From NCBI GenBank assembly GCA_963786765.1, contig CAWBAJ010000008.1, positions 496,001 to 560,000 of the forward strand: a stretch of 64,000 nt of DNA. The letters are read 5' to 3'. The DNA comes from DATKNA01 sp963786765. Lineage in GTDB: Bacteria > Actinomycetota > Actinomycetes > Actinomycetales > Kineosporiaceae. The notes beneath the pieces are model-generated. The model made no database searches. It was given only the letters and a program-made list of their open reading frames with translations, and was not told where the DNA came from. Positions within the stretch are counted from its first letter, which is position 1. Each line of letters starts with the position of its first letter. Both the position numbers and the translations under genes were made by a program. Positions 51,475 to 60,285 of the stretch are shown here, one piece after another.

Positions 51475-51747
51475 ATGACAGCTGGCAGATCGGACGGCCC
51501 CACGGGCGAGCACGGCCGGGACACCTGGCGCGCCGACCCGCCGGACCCGCAGCCGGAGTCGACCCCGGGGCTGGCGCCCGGTGGCTCCGTGCAGCCCGGG
51601 GACACCCCGCCGATCGAGTCGAGCACCGCAGGCGCCGGTTACCGCGAGCCGGACCTGCCGTCGGGCCGCACGAACTGGCTCGTCCTGGGCGGCATCGTGG
51701 CGGCCGTCGTCCTGGTCGCGCTGCTCCTCGCGGTCCGGACCCTGTGA
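51475..51747 (+). CDS. DUF6480 family protein
   Basis: A 90-residue protein: hydrophilic, Pro/Gly-rich N-terminus (DPQPESTPGLAPGGSVQPGD, TPPIESSTAGAGYREPDLPS) and one C-terminal transmembrane helix (NWLVLGGIVAAVVLVALLLA). This matches my memory of DUF6480, small stress-associated membrane proteins of actinomycetes with no known function. A SigB-type promoter directly precedes it, consistent with the stress block around it. Confidence 0.8.
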   Translation: MTAGRSDGPTGEHGRDTWRADPPDPQPESTPGLAPGGSVQPGDTPPIESSTAGAGYREPDLPSGRTNWLVLGGIVAAVVLVALLLAVRTL

Positions 51748-51789
51748 CGGCCCGATCCCGCCGGTACCCTTCCGCCGGCACCCTTCCGG

Positions 51790-53040
51790 CTAGCCCGCCA
51801 GCAGCGTGAGCGCGTGGATGAGCACCCCCACGAGGCCGCCCACGACGGTCCCGTTGATGCGGATGAACTGCAGGTCCCGGCCCACGTGCAACTCGATCCG
51901 CCGGCTGGCCTCGCGCCCGTCCCAGCGCTCGATGGTCTCGGAGATGACCGTGGCCACCTCGTCGCGGTAGCTGGTCACGAGGTACCCGGCGGCGTCCTGC
52001 GCGTACCGTCCACCGTCTCCTGCAGGCGCGGTCGTCGGCGAGCCGCCGCCCGAACGACGACACCCCCGCCACCAGCCGCCTGCGCAGGTCGCTCCCCTCG
52101 TCCCGGGTCGCCTCCTCCAGCACGACGCGCGCTGCCTTCCACAGTGCCTCGACGGCCTCCCGCACGGCCGGGCTGTCCAGCAGCCGCTGCTGGAGGGCGA
52201 GCGCCCGCTCCTGCGTCGCCGGGTCCGACTGCAGGTTCTTGGCGAGCCCCAGGAGGACGTCGTCCAGCGCCACCCGTACCCGGTGACGCTGGTCGCCCCG
52301 GATGTCCCCCACCCAGCGCAGGGCCTCGAGATAGGCGCGGTCCGCGACGCGGTCGTCGACCCACGACGGCGTCCAGGCGGGCGCACGGTCGGGACGAGGG
52401 ACGCGACGACGTCCTCGTGGTTCAGCAGCCACCCGTACACCTCGTCCGCGGCGGCATCCACCAGGCGGTGGTGTGCCCCGTCCCCGACGACGTGCTCGAG
52501 CAGCTGCCCCGCGGGCTCGGCCCAGGGCCGGGAGAGCATCGGGCGCAGGACGACGTGCTCGAGCACCGGGACGACGCGCTCGTCCTCCATCACCCGCAGC
52601 AGCCCGCGGCCCAGTCCGGCGATCTCGCCGGCGACGCGCTCGGCGTGCGGCGGGTCGGCGAGCCAGGTGCCGGCCCGGCGCCCGACGCCGACCGCAGCGA
52701 CCCGACCCCGCACGACGTCCGGGGCGAGGAAGTGCGTGGCGACGAAATCCTGCAGCGAGCGGCCCAGGGCGTCCTTGCGCGTCGGGATCAGTGCGGTGTG
52801 CGGGATGGGCAACCCGAGCGGATGACGGAACAGGGCGGTGACCGCGAACCAGTCGGCCGCGGCGCCGACCATGGCCGCCTCGCACGCGGCGTTGACGAAA
52901 CCGAGCCAGCCCACGGTGTGGAGCGTGAGGGCGTAGCCGAGCGCGGCAACGGCCAGCAGGGCCGTCGCCACCGCCTTCATCCGCCGCAGGTCGCGGCGGC
53001 GGCTCTCGTCGGACACCTCGGGCGCGCGAGGCGGCACCAC
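51790..53040 (-). pseudogene. DUF445 membrane protein with three frameshifts
   Basis: Coding-quality sequence runs from GTG 53040 (AAGGA upstream) to 51790 in three frames. The frame breaks at the GGG run 52391-52393 (LVP then DRAPAWTPSWVDDRVADRAY), near 52030 (DDRA then LQETVDG) and near 52010 (DG then YAQDAAGYLV). Each is repaired by adding one base in a short G or C run. The repaired protein is about 417 residues, typical of DUF445 (YheB-like) with an N-terminal helix (MKAVATALLAVAALGYALTL) and ADWFAVTALFRHPLG. Function is unknown, membrane associated. Three matched one-base losses in one gene favour sequencing error. Confidence 0.8.
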
Positions 53041-53045
53041 GGGTG

Positions 53046-53477
53046 TCAGTCCTTCGGTGTCAGGACGACGACGGGGATCTCGCGGTCGGTGCGCGTCTGG
53101 TACTCGTCGTAGGCGGGCCAGATCTGGCGCATCAGCGCCCAGAGCCGCTCGCGCTCCTCGCCGATGGCTGTTTGCGCGATGGCCGGCAGCACCGTGTCGA
53201 AGACCTGGATCTCGACCTCGGGGTTCGCCTCCAGGTTGAGGTACCAGGCCGGGTGCTCGGGGTCGCCGCCCGTCGACGCGACGACGACGTAGTCGGTGTT
53301 GTCGCGCCCGTAGATGAGCGCGGTGCGGCGCTTGATGCCGCTCTTGCGCCCGGTCGTCGTGAGCAGCAGCGTCGGGACTCCCCGACGCCATTCGTGGCCG
53401 TCCTCACCGCCGGTCTCGAGATAGCGCTGGGTGTGTTCGGCGACCCAATCGACCGGGCTGTCGCTGACCTCTGCCAT
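53046..53477 (-). CDS. Deazaflavin (F420)-dependent nitroreductase-family protein
   Basis: A 143-residue flavin-fold protein of the Ddn group. The features are VPTLLLTTTGRKSGIKRRTA (about 35-54), YVVVASTGGDPEHPAWYLNL and PVVVLTPKD at the end. These enzymes use coenzyme F420, which is a marker of actinomycetes, to reduce quinones or nitro compounds. GAGGAGGAG precedes the ATG. It is 5 bases upstream of the DUF445 gene and probably co-transcribed. Confidence 0.87.
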   Translation of the reverse strand: MAEVSDSPVDWVAEHTQRYLETGGEDGHEWRRGVPTLLLTTTGRKSGIKRRTALIYGRDNTDYVVVASTGGDPEHPAWYLNLEANPEVEIQVFDTVLPAIAQTAIGEERERLWALMRQIWPAYDEYQTRTDREIPVVVLTPKD

Positions 53478-53606
53478 GGGCGTGCTCCTCCTCAGGGACG
53501 GAACGTGCTGGTACTGCCTGTCCCCCCAGCGTGCACCGCCCCGGCCGTCCGGTCGCTCCCACCCCGCCCCCCGGCGCTCGGAGGTTACGTCTGGCACGCT
53601 GGGCCC

Positions 53607-54350
53607 GTGAGACGCCCTCGCGGCGGGCTGCCGCTCGTGGCTCCGCTCGTCGCCGTGCTGCTGGCCTGGTCGCTGACGGGCCTGCTCGCGGGGTGCACGC
53701 ACAGCAGCAGCCCGGCCGCCGCCGGCAGCTCCAGCTCCGGACCGGATGCCGCGGCCACGCTCGCCACGGCCAAGAAGACCCTGGACGCCGCCGGCGCCCT
53801 GCACTTCACACTCAGCAGCGACGACTCGCCGAAGGGCACCACCGCGCTGGTCGGCGGGCAGGGCGACATCGCCCGGCCGGACCGCTTCAGCGGCTCCCTC
53901 GACGTTCTCGTCGCCGGCCAGAAGCTGCGGGTGAAGGTCGTGTCCGTGGCCCGCACCGTCTACGCCCAGCTCTTCTCGAGCAGCTGGGCCAAGGTCGACC
54001 CGGGTCAGTTCGGGCTCCACGACCCCGGAACCTTCCTGGCGCCAGAGGGCGGGCTGAGCGACCTGCTCTCGACCGCCACGAACGCCCGCTTCACCGGCGA
54101 GAAGCGGCGGGGCAGCGAGGTTCTCCGGATGGTCTCGGCCGAGGTCTCCGGTCCGACCGTCGCCCGGGTGCTCACCACCAAGGACGCCACCCGCCCCGTT
54201 CCCGCCGTCTTCGGGGTGGACACCGCCACGGGCCAGCTGCGCGAGGCCACCCTGACCGGGCCGTTCTTCGACGCCTCCACGAGCAGCACCTACACGGTGG
54301 TGCTCGACAAGTACGGCGAGCAGGTCGACATCCGTGCGCCGATCGGCTGA
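53607..54350 (+). CDS. LppX/LprAFG family lipoprotein
   Basis: A 247-residue lipoprotein with signal peptide and lipobox LLAGC (lipidated C30), followed by a Ser/Ala linker and a beta-rich lipid-binding domain (ATLATAKKTLDAAGALHFTL, then VVSVARTVYAQLFSS and VRVLTTKDAT-like parts). In mycobacteria relatives carry cell-envelope lipids or glycolipids such as LprG. The short leader before GTG 53607 suggests a leaderless mRNA. The gene precedes the MFS gene by 5 bases, like the lprG-p55 (Rv1411c-Rv1410c) pair of mycobacteria, where an MFS exporter works with the lipoprotein. Confidence 0.85.
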   Translation: MRRPRGGLPLVAPLVAVLLAWSLTGLLAGCTHSSSPAAAGSSSSGPDAAATLATAKKTLDAAGALHFTLSSDDSPKGTTALVGGQGDIARPDRFSGSLDVLVAGQKLRVKVVSVARTVYAQLFSSSWAKVDPGQFGLHDPGTFLAPEGGLSDLLSTATNARFTGEKRRGSEVLRMVSAEVSGPTVARVLTTKDATRPVPAVFGVDTATGQLREATLTGPFFDASTSSTYTVVLDKYGEQVDIRAPIG

Positions 54351-54355
54351 GCCGC

Positions 54356-56159
54356 GTGCTGTCCTCTGCTGACGGGCCCATTGACGAGCGGGCGGCGGCC
54401 GGGCGGGGCTGGCGGCTCGCGCCGGCGGCGCTCGCCGTGCTGCTCGGGGCCGCCGACACGTACGTCGTGGTGCTCGCGCTGCCCGACATGCGCGACGGGC
54501 GTGGGTCTCGGGATCGAGGACCTGGCCCGGGCGGCACCCATCGTCAGCGGCTTCCTCCTCGGGTACGTGACGGTGCTGCCGCTGGCGGGCCAGGTGTCGG
54601 ACGCCGTCGGGCGCTCGCCGGTGCTCATCGCCTGCCTGCTCGTGTTCGCCCTCGGCTCGCTCGTCACGGCGAGCGCGACCGGCCTGCCGGTGGCCGTGGC
54701 GGGGCGTGCCGTGCAAGGACTGGGCGCGGGCGGGCTCGTGCCGCCGACCGTCGCCCTGGTCGCCGACCTGTGGGGCGAGCGTGAGCGGGGCCTGCCGCTC
54801 GGCGTCGTCGGTGCTGCTCAGGAGCTGGGGGCGGTGCTGGGGCCCCTGTTCGGGGCGGCGGTGCTCGCCCTGAGCGGCTGGCGTGCCATCTTCTGGCTGA
54901 ACCTCGGCGGCGCTCTGCTGCTCGCGGGCCTGCTGACGGCTCCGGACGTCGGCACGGGCCGCCGGTCCCCGCGCCCGTCGGTCGTCCTCGCGCTGGTGCT
55001 CGCCGTGCTGGGCGCGGCCTCGCTGGCCGTCGTCCTGCGCCCGCCGGACGCGCTCGCCCAGGACGTCACGCTCGGGCAGCTCGTGCTCCCCCTGGCCGGC
55101 GACAGCGGATGGACCTCTCCCCTGGCGCTCGCGACGGCCGCCCTGCTCGCGGTCGCCGTCGCGGTCGGTCGCGCGCACCGCCGTGCGCGGACGACGGCTG
55201 CCGGACACCGACCTGCCGGGGTTGCTGCTGCTCGCCGCGGCGCTCGCCGGCATCGTGCTGACGTTCGCCGGCGCAGACGCCGACCCGGTCGGTCGTCGAC
55301 GACCGGTGGCCGCTGTTCTCGGGCTCGCCGCTCTGGCCGCCGCGGGGTTCGTCGTCCGGCAGCGCACGGCCAGGCGCGCCACTGGTGCCGGCGGCGGCGC
55401 TCTCGGCCGCGGCCGCGCGCGCGGCCCTGGCCGTCAACGCGCTGGTCGGGGTCGCGCTCGTCGCCGTCCTCGTCGACGTCCCGGTGTTCGCACGGGTCAC
55501 CCGCTTCCCCGACTCGCAGCTCGGTGCCGCGCTGGTGCTGCTGGAGTTCCTCGTGGCGCTGCCGGTCGGGGCGCTCGCCGGCGGGTGGGCGCTGCGGCGG
55601 GCGTCGGCTCGCGCCGTCGCCGGAGGTGGCCTCGCCGCAGCCGCCCTCGCGCTGGGGGCGACCCGGTGGTGGGACGCGCACGCGCTGTACGGGCTGCCGG
55701 CGCAGTTGCTGCTCGTCGTCGCGGGGCTCGGGTTCGGGCTCGCCGTCGCGCCGGTGAACGCCGTGCTGCTCGCGGCCGACTCCGCCTGCGGTGCACGGCC
55801 TGGCGAGCGCGTTCGCGGTGCTGGCCCGGACGGTCGGCATGCTCGTCGGGCTCTCGGTGCTCAGCGCCGTCGGCCTGCACGAGTTCGAGACCCGGCAGGC
55901 GGCGTTGCCGTCGCCCTTCACGCTGTGCCCTTCCTCGCCCGGGGACTGCCCTCCCTACCTCGCCGCCACCCGGGCGTCGGTGCTGGGTGAGCTGCAGGTG
56001 GTGTTCGCCGGCGCGGCGATCGCCCTCGCGCTGGCGGCCGTCGTCGCCGCCCTGTGGCTGCGGGCAGGCCGCCCGCTGTCGACGTCCGGCACCTCCCAGG
56101 CGGCTGGGGAGGCGACCGGGAGCATGGCTGGGAAGGTGGTTCGGGTGATGGACTCGTGA
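54356..56159 (+). pseudogene. MFS transporter, four frameshifts (P55-like position)
   Basis: Coding-quality blocks lie in successive frames: a short N-terminus (APAALAVLLGAADTYVVVLA, from GTG 54356), VGLGIEDLARAAPIVSGFLL to ALAQDVTLGQLVL, then LPDTDLPGLLLLAAALAGIV, then PLVPAAALSAAAARAALAVN and finally HGLASAFAVLARTVGMLVGL. The breaks fall near 54495, 55190, 55379 and 55790, all the same direction (one extra base, or two missing). Repaired, this is a major facilitator of about 600 residues with 14 helices. Together with the upstream LppX lipoprotein it resembles the LprG/P55 export pair. NADK follows with a GTGA overlap. Confidence 0.8.
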
Positions 56160-57232
56160 GCGACGAGGAGGGGATCCTCCGTCGCGTCGGCATCGTCGTC
56201 CACGGCGGGCGGCGGTGGCGGTGGAGGCCGCCGCGCGGGTGCGGAGCTGGTGCGACGAGCACGACGTCGCCTGGGCTGACATCGACGTCTGGGACCAGGA
56301 CGCACCCCGGCGCGGCGCGGAGGAAGAGGCCGAGCGCGCGGGCCACCTGGACCTCGTCGTCACGCTCGGCGGCGACGGCACGTTCTTGCGTGGCGTCCGG
56401 GTGGCGCTGGCTGCCGACTGCCCCGCGTTGGGCGTCGACGTCGGCCGGGTCGGGTTCCTCACCGAGGTCGGGGTCGGTCAGGTCGAGGAGGCGCTGGAAG
56501 CGGTGCACCACGGCGGCGCGCAGATCGAGCAGCGGCTCGGGCTGACGATGCGCGCTTCCCGCCCGCTGGAACTGCCGCACGAGATGGAGGGCCTGCTGAA
56601 GTACGGCCGGGGACCGGCGCTGCCGCCGCCGCGACTGCGCCACGGGCTGCCCGAGGACGTCGGCTGGGGGGTGCCGCTCGAGATCACCGCGGTCAACGAC
56701 GTCGTGTTCGAGAAGCTCGCCCGCGACCGGCAGGCCTCGCTCGGGCTGTACCTCGAGGACAAGCTGCTTCGCGGCGTACAGCGCCGACGCCCTGATCGTG
56801 GCCAGCCCGACGGGCTCGACGGCCTACAGCTTCTCCGCCGGCGGTCCGGTGCTGTCGCCGCGGGTCGAGGGCATCGTGCTGACGCCGGTGGCGCCCCACA
56901 TGATCTTCAACCGGAGCCTGGTGCTGGCGGCCGACGAGATCGTCGGCGTCCGGGTGCTCGACCGCTCGGGGCAGGTGGCGGTCAGCGTCGACGGGCAGCT
57001 GCGCGGCGTGCTCGACCCGGGCGACTGGGTCGCCGTCTACGCGGCGCCGTGGCGCGCCTGCCTGGTGCGGCTGCACCCGTCCGACTTCTTCGGCCGGCTG
57101 CGGGATCGCTTCGCCCTCTCGGACGCGCCCGCGGCGATCGCCGACAACAGCAGCGCGCCGCTGGTCTACCGGCCGGAGGGGCCGGTTCCGTCCGACCTGC
57201 GCCACCTGCACGTGCCCGACGAGGAGCAGTGA
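56156..57232 (+). pseudogene. NAD kinase, two frameshifts
   Basis: Phosphorylates NAD+ to NADP+. Coding blocks are the N-terminus from GTG 56156 (RRVGIVVHGG), the middle AVEAAARVRSWCDEHDVAWA to about 56765 with LGGDGTFLRGV, and the end with ASPTGSTAYSFSAGGPVLSP to 57232. The breaks are near 56212 (one base missing) and 56770 (one extra base). Repaired length is about 358 residues. The gene is not beside tlyA or recN, the usual ppnK place, so it may be a second NAD kinase. Overlap with the MFS gene stop is 4 bases. Confidence 0.82.
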
Positions 57233-57252
57233 GCCTGACCCCGCCGCCGGTG

Positions 57253-57321
57253 ACGTTGAACATCACGGGGGACCCGGGCGTGCGCGCAGGGCTCGGTTCT
57301 GTCCCTCGTGATGTTCAACGT
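57253..57321. terminator. Bidirectional terminator after NAD kinase
   Basis: Perfect 15-bp arms (57253-57267 and 57307-57321) that extend to 21 pairs with one G-T, around a 27-base loop. It separates the NAD kinase gene (+) from the convergent HD/LuxR gene (-). Confidence 0.8.
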
Positions 57322-57332
57322 GGGCGTCGCCG

Positions 57333-58898
57333 TCAGATCAGGCCGTGCTCGGCGCACCACAACGAGGCTGCGCCGCGGGTCGACACGCCCGCCTTCGCAT
57401 AGGCCCGCTCGACGTGATGGCCGACCGTTTTCGGGCTGAGCACGAGTTCCGCCGCGATCTGCCGGTTGGTCAGGCCCCGGGCGAGCAGTCGGAGGACGTC
57501 CACCTCGCGGTCGGTGAGGTCGGCGGGGTTCCCCGGCATGCGGCGCCGCGCTGGACCCCGGCCCTCGGCCGCCGCGAGAACGGCGTGCGCCGCCCGGGCG
57601 TCGAGCTCCCCGGCGGCGGCGAGATCGCGCAGGACGGCGGCTGCCTCCACGGGGGTCCGGGGCGGACGCCAGGCTCGGGGCTGCGTCAGCGCCTGGTAGG
57701 CGTCCGCGGCGGCGAGGAGCCGTTCCGGCAGGCCGAGCCGCGCACCGGACAGGCCGCGGTGATACCCGCCACCGTCGGGCTGCTCGTGGTGCGTCCCGGC
57801 GAGGCGCGCGGCCGGTGCGAGTGCGGTGCGGGCCAGGATGCGCTCCCCGTGATACGGGTGCAGCCGCACGCGCTCGCGCTCGCTGTCGGACAGGGCCCCG
57901 GGCTTGTCCCAGATCGAGTTCGGCACCGCCGTGCGGCCGAGGTCGTGTACGAGCGCTGCCTGCCGGAGCAGCGCGGCCTCGGACGCCGCCAGCCCCACGC
58001 CGACCGCCGCGGCCGAGACGAGGTCGGCGACCGCACGCGAGTGGCCGGGCGTGTAGGGCGACTTCAGGTCCGCGAAGTCGGCGAGCACGAGAAGGCAGGC
58101 CTCCATCCGGTCGGTCGGCACGGAACGCGGCGCACCGGGCTCGGCGGCGAGCAGGGCGTCCCAGGCCGACGGCACGCCCAGTCCGTCGAGCAGTCCGGCC
58201 GCGTGTCCGGCGACGACCGCAGCGACGTGCGGATCGTAGGCGGAGCCGGCGCGCCGGCGGGCCATCTCGGCCGCCAGCTCGTGGCCGCCCGCCCGCGCGA
58301 AGACCTCGACCTCCTGGGCGACCTGGACGATGCGCATCGCCGCCGGGATCTCCTCGCCGCGGGCGCCCGCGGGGAAGCCCCGCCCGTCCCAGCGCTCGAA
58401 GGCGTACCCCAGCGCCGTGGCGACCGGGGCAGGGAGCTCGAGCCGCTCGGTGAGCATCCGGCCGACCTCGCACCCCGCCCGGAAACTGTCGCTTGCGGCC
58501 CGGCGACCTGCGGCGACCGCCCGCGCCACCCGGTACACCGACTCGACCCCGCCCACGCCGGCCCCCGCGTGCGTCGCAACCCAGCGGAAGACGGCCGCGG
58601 GCGAGCTCGTGTCGAGGGTGAGGCTGTCCGCGCGGGCCGCGACCTCGTCGCCGACGAGTTGCGACACCTCGTGCGCGTGCCCGGTGCAGCCGACGAACCG
58701 GAGCTGGCCGACCCAGTAGAGGATCTGGCGGTCCTCGTCCGACAGCTCGAGCCGGTCGGCGAGCCGCAGGGCGAGCAGGCAGGTGCGCATGACGTGCTCG
58801 TCGCCGGCGGCAAGGCCGCCGGACTGACCGAACGCCAGGTCGATCGCCAGCGTCAGCGCGCCGGTGATCTCGGCGAGGCGGACGCGGGGCGTGCTCAT
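57333..58898 (-). CDS. HD-GYP-like domain protein with LuxR helix-turn-helix
   Basis: A 521-residue regulator. The centre has two HD-GYP-like halves: GYAFERWDGRGFPAGARGEE and AAMRIVQVAQEV (about 160-195), and the fuller LVHDLGRTAVPNSIWDKPG, HPYHGERIL and HHEQPDGGGYHRGL (about 320-390), where the GYP is GYH. A C-terminal LuxR HTH (LTDREVDVLRLLARGLTNRQ, VLSPKTVGHHVERAYAKAGV) suggests DNA binding. It may hydrolyse or bind a cyclic nucleotide and respond in transcription. Start ATG 58898 lacks a clear ribosome binding site. Related to a known HD/LuxR fusion family of actinomycetes. Confidence 0.8.
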   Translation of the reverse strand: MSTPRVRLAEITGALTLAIDLAFGQSGGLAAGDEHVMRTCLLALRLADRLELSDEDRQILYWVGQLRFVGCTGHAHEVSQLVGDEVAARADSLTLDTSSPAAVFRWVATHAGAGVGGVESVYRVARAVAAGRRAASDSFRAGCEVGRMLTERLELPAPVATALGYAFERWDGRGFPAGARGEEIPAAMRIVQVAQEVEVFARAGGHELAAEMARRRAGSAYDPHVAAVVAGHAAGLLDGLGVPSAWDALLAAEPGAPRSVPTDRMEACLLVLADFADLKSPYTPGHSRAVADLVSAAAVGVGLAASEAALLRQAALVHDLGRTAVPNSIWDKPGALSDSERERVRLHPYHGERILARTALAPAARLAGTHHEQPDGGGYHRGLSGARLGLPERLLAAADAYQALTQPRAWRPPRTPVEAAAVLRDLAAAGELDARAAHAVLAAAEGRGPARRRMPGNPADLTDREVDVLRLLARGLTNRQIAAELVLSPKTVGHHVERAYAKAGVSTRGAASLWCAEHGLI

Positions 58899-59017
58899 GG
58901 CCTGCAATTGCAGCACGAGAGGTCCTCGCGGCGATGGGGGCGAACGCCCGATGCAGCGCGGTCGTGTGCGCGCGACGCTGACGACGTCCCGATCATCCCG
59001 GTCCCAGGAGGAACGTC

Positions 59018-59522
59018 ATGACCAGCAACGACACCACGCCCACCAACAACAGCGCGCCCACCGAGAAGCGCGCCCACGGCCGACGCCGTCGACGTCGTCC
59101 GTCGCTACTACGCAGCGATCAACGCACGCGACTGGTCCGGCTACGACGGGCTCTTCACGGCCGACACCGAACTCGCTGCCCCGGGCACCGAGGAGGACGG
59201 CTTTCTGCGCCTGCGCGGCGTCGACGCCGTCCGGGGCTTCGACCAGATCTGGGCCACGGCATCGGACGACTTCACCGTTGAGCCGCTCGAGACGGTGTCG
59301 GACGCCGAGGGTTCGGTGGTCCTCTCGCGCAACCGCATCTCGATGACGCACACGGGGACGCTTCACACCCCGATGGGCGACGTCCCGGCGACGGGGGCGC
59401 GGATCGACACGACCTACGTCGGCACGTTCCACCTGCATGACGGGCGGATCGTCAGCCAGCAGGTCTACTACGACCAGCTGGCGCTGGCGTGGCAGCTGGG
59501 GATGTTGCCGGCCCCGGCCTGA
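59018..59522 (+). pseudogene. SnoaL-like (NTF2-fold) protein with a frameshift
   Basis: GGAGGAACGTC precedes ATG 59018. The N-terminus (MTSNDTTPTNNSAPTEKRAH) is followed by a break around 59068 and then by ADAVDVVRRYYAAINARDWS to the end at 59522 in another frame, without an internal stop. This is a typical SnoaL/NTF2 fold (RRYYAAINARDWSGYDGLFT, and GTFHLHDGRIVSQQVYYDQL at the end), about 167 residues if repaired. Such proteins bind small hydrophobic ligands; the role is unknown. It ends 10 bases before the convergent carbonic anhydrase. Confidence 0.78.
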
Positions 59523-59532
59523 GCGGGCACCG

Positions 59533-60183
59533 TCAGCGGACGCCGGGGGGCACCTCGAGGCCGTGGGCCGCGACGACGTGGGCGCGGCCATCCGTGAGCT
59601 GGTAGGCCAGGACGACGATCCCGCAGGTGCCCGCCTCGACGCTCTCGCGCAGGAGCGCGGACTGTTCGAGCAGGTCCTCCGCCGTCCGGCGGCCGTGCAT
59701 CCGCACCACCTCGTCGCGGTCCGTGACGCCCGCGGCCCTCGCCTCGAGAACCTCGGGGGTCAGCCGCTCGACGATGTGACGCATGTGGCCCGCGGGGGTG
59801 ACGGCGCTCTCGTGCGCGTCGAGGGCGGCTCCGACGGCGCCGCAGCTGTCGTGGCTGAGGATCACGACCAGCGGGGTGCCGAGCACCGCGACCCCGAAGT
59901 CGACGCTCGCCAGCACCTCCTCGCCGATGAGGTGACCGGCGGTGCGGACGACGAAGAGGTCACCGATGCCGCGGTCGAAGATGATCTCCGCCGCGACCCG
60001 GGAGTCCGAGCAGCCGAAGAGCACGGCGAAGGGGTTCTGGTGGGTCACCCCCTCGGCACGCCGCTCGGCGTCCTGGTTCGGGTGCTCCGCCTTCCCTGCG
60101 ACGAAGCGGTCGTTGCCGTCGAGCAGGAACCGCAGCGCCTCGTCAGGCGTCGCCGGCCATGCCGTCGGTCCGGTCGTCGCCAT
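59533..60183 (-). CDS. Beta-carbonic anhydrase
   Basis: A 216-residue zinc enzyme interconverting CO2 and bicarbonate. The zinc ligands are C58 (FGCSDSRV, with D60/R62 of the dyad), H111 and C114 (ILSHDSCGAVG). The signature FGVAVLGTPLVVILSHDSCG is canonical. There is no signal peptide, so the enzyme is cytosolic. The start ATG at 60183 is supported by the family's usual N-terminus (GPTAWPATPDEALRFLLDGN). Confidence 0.9.
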   Translation of the reverse strand: MATTGPTAWPATPDEALRFLLDGNDRFVAGKAEHPNQDAERRAEGVTHQNPFAVLFGCSDSRVAAEIIFDRGIGDLFVVRTAGHLIGEEVLASVDFGVAVLGTPLVVILSHDSCGAVGAALDAHESAVTPAGHMRHIVERLTPEVLEARAAGVTDRDEVVRMHGRRTAEDLLEQSALLRESVEAGTCGIVVLAYQLTDGRAHVVAAHGLEVPPGVR

Positions 60184-60285
60184 CCTGCTCCCATCCTGAT
60201 TGATGCTCCGCCCCCCGAGGCCCCGTCCGACGCGACGGTACCGCCGACGCGGGAGGGCGGCAGTCGGGGCTCTCGGTCGGGGATC

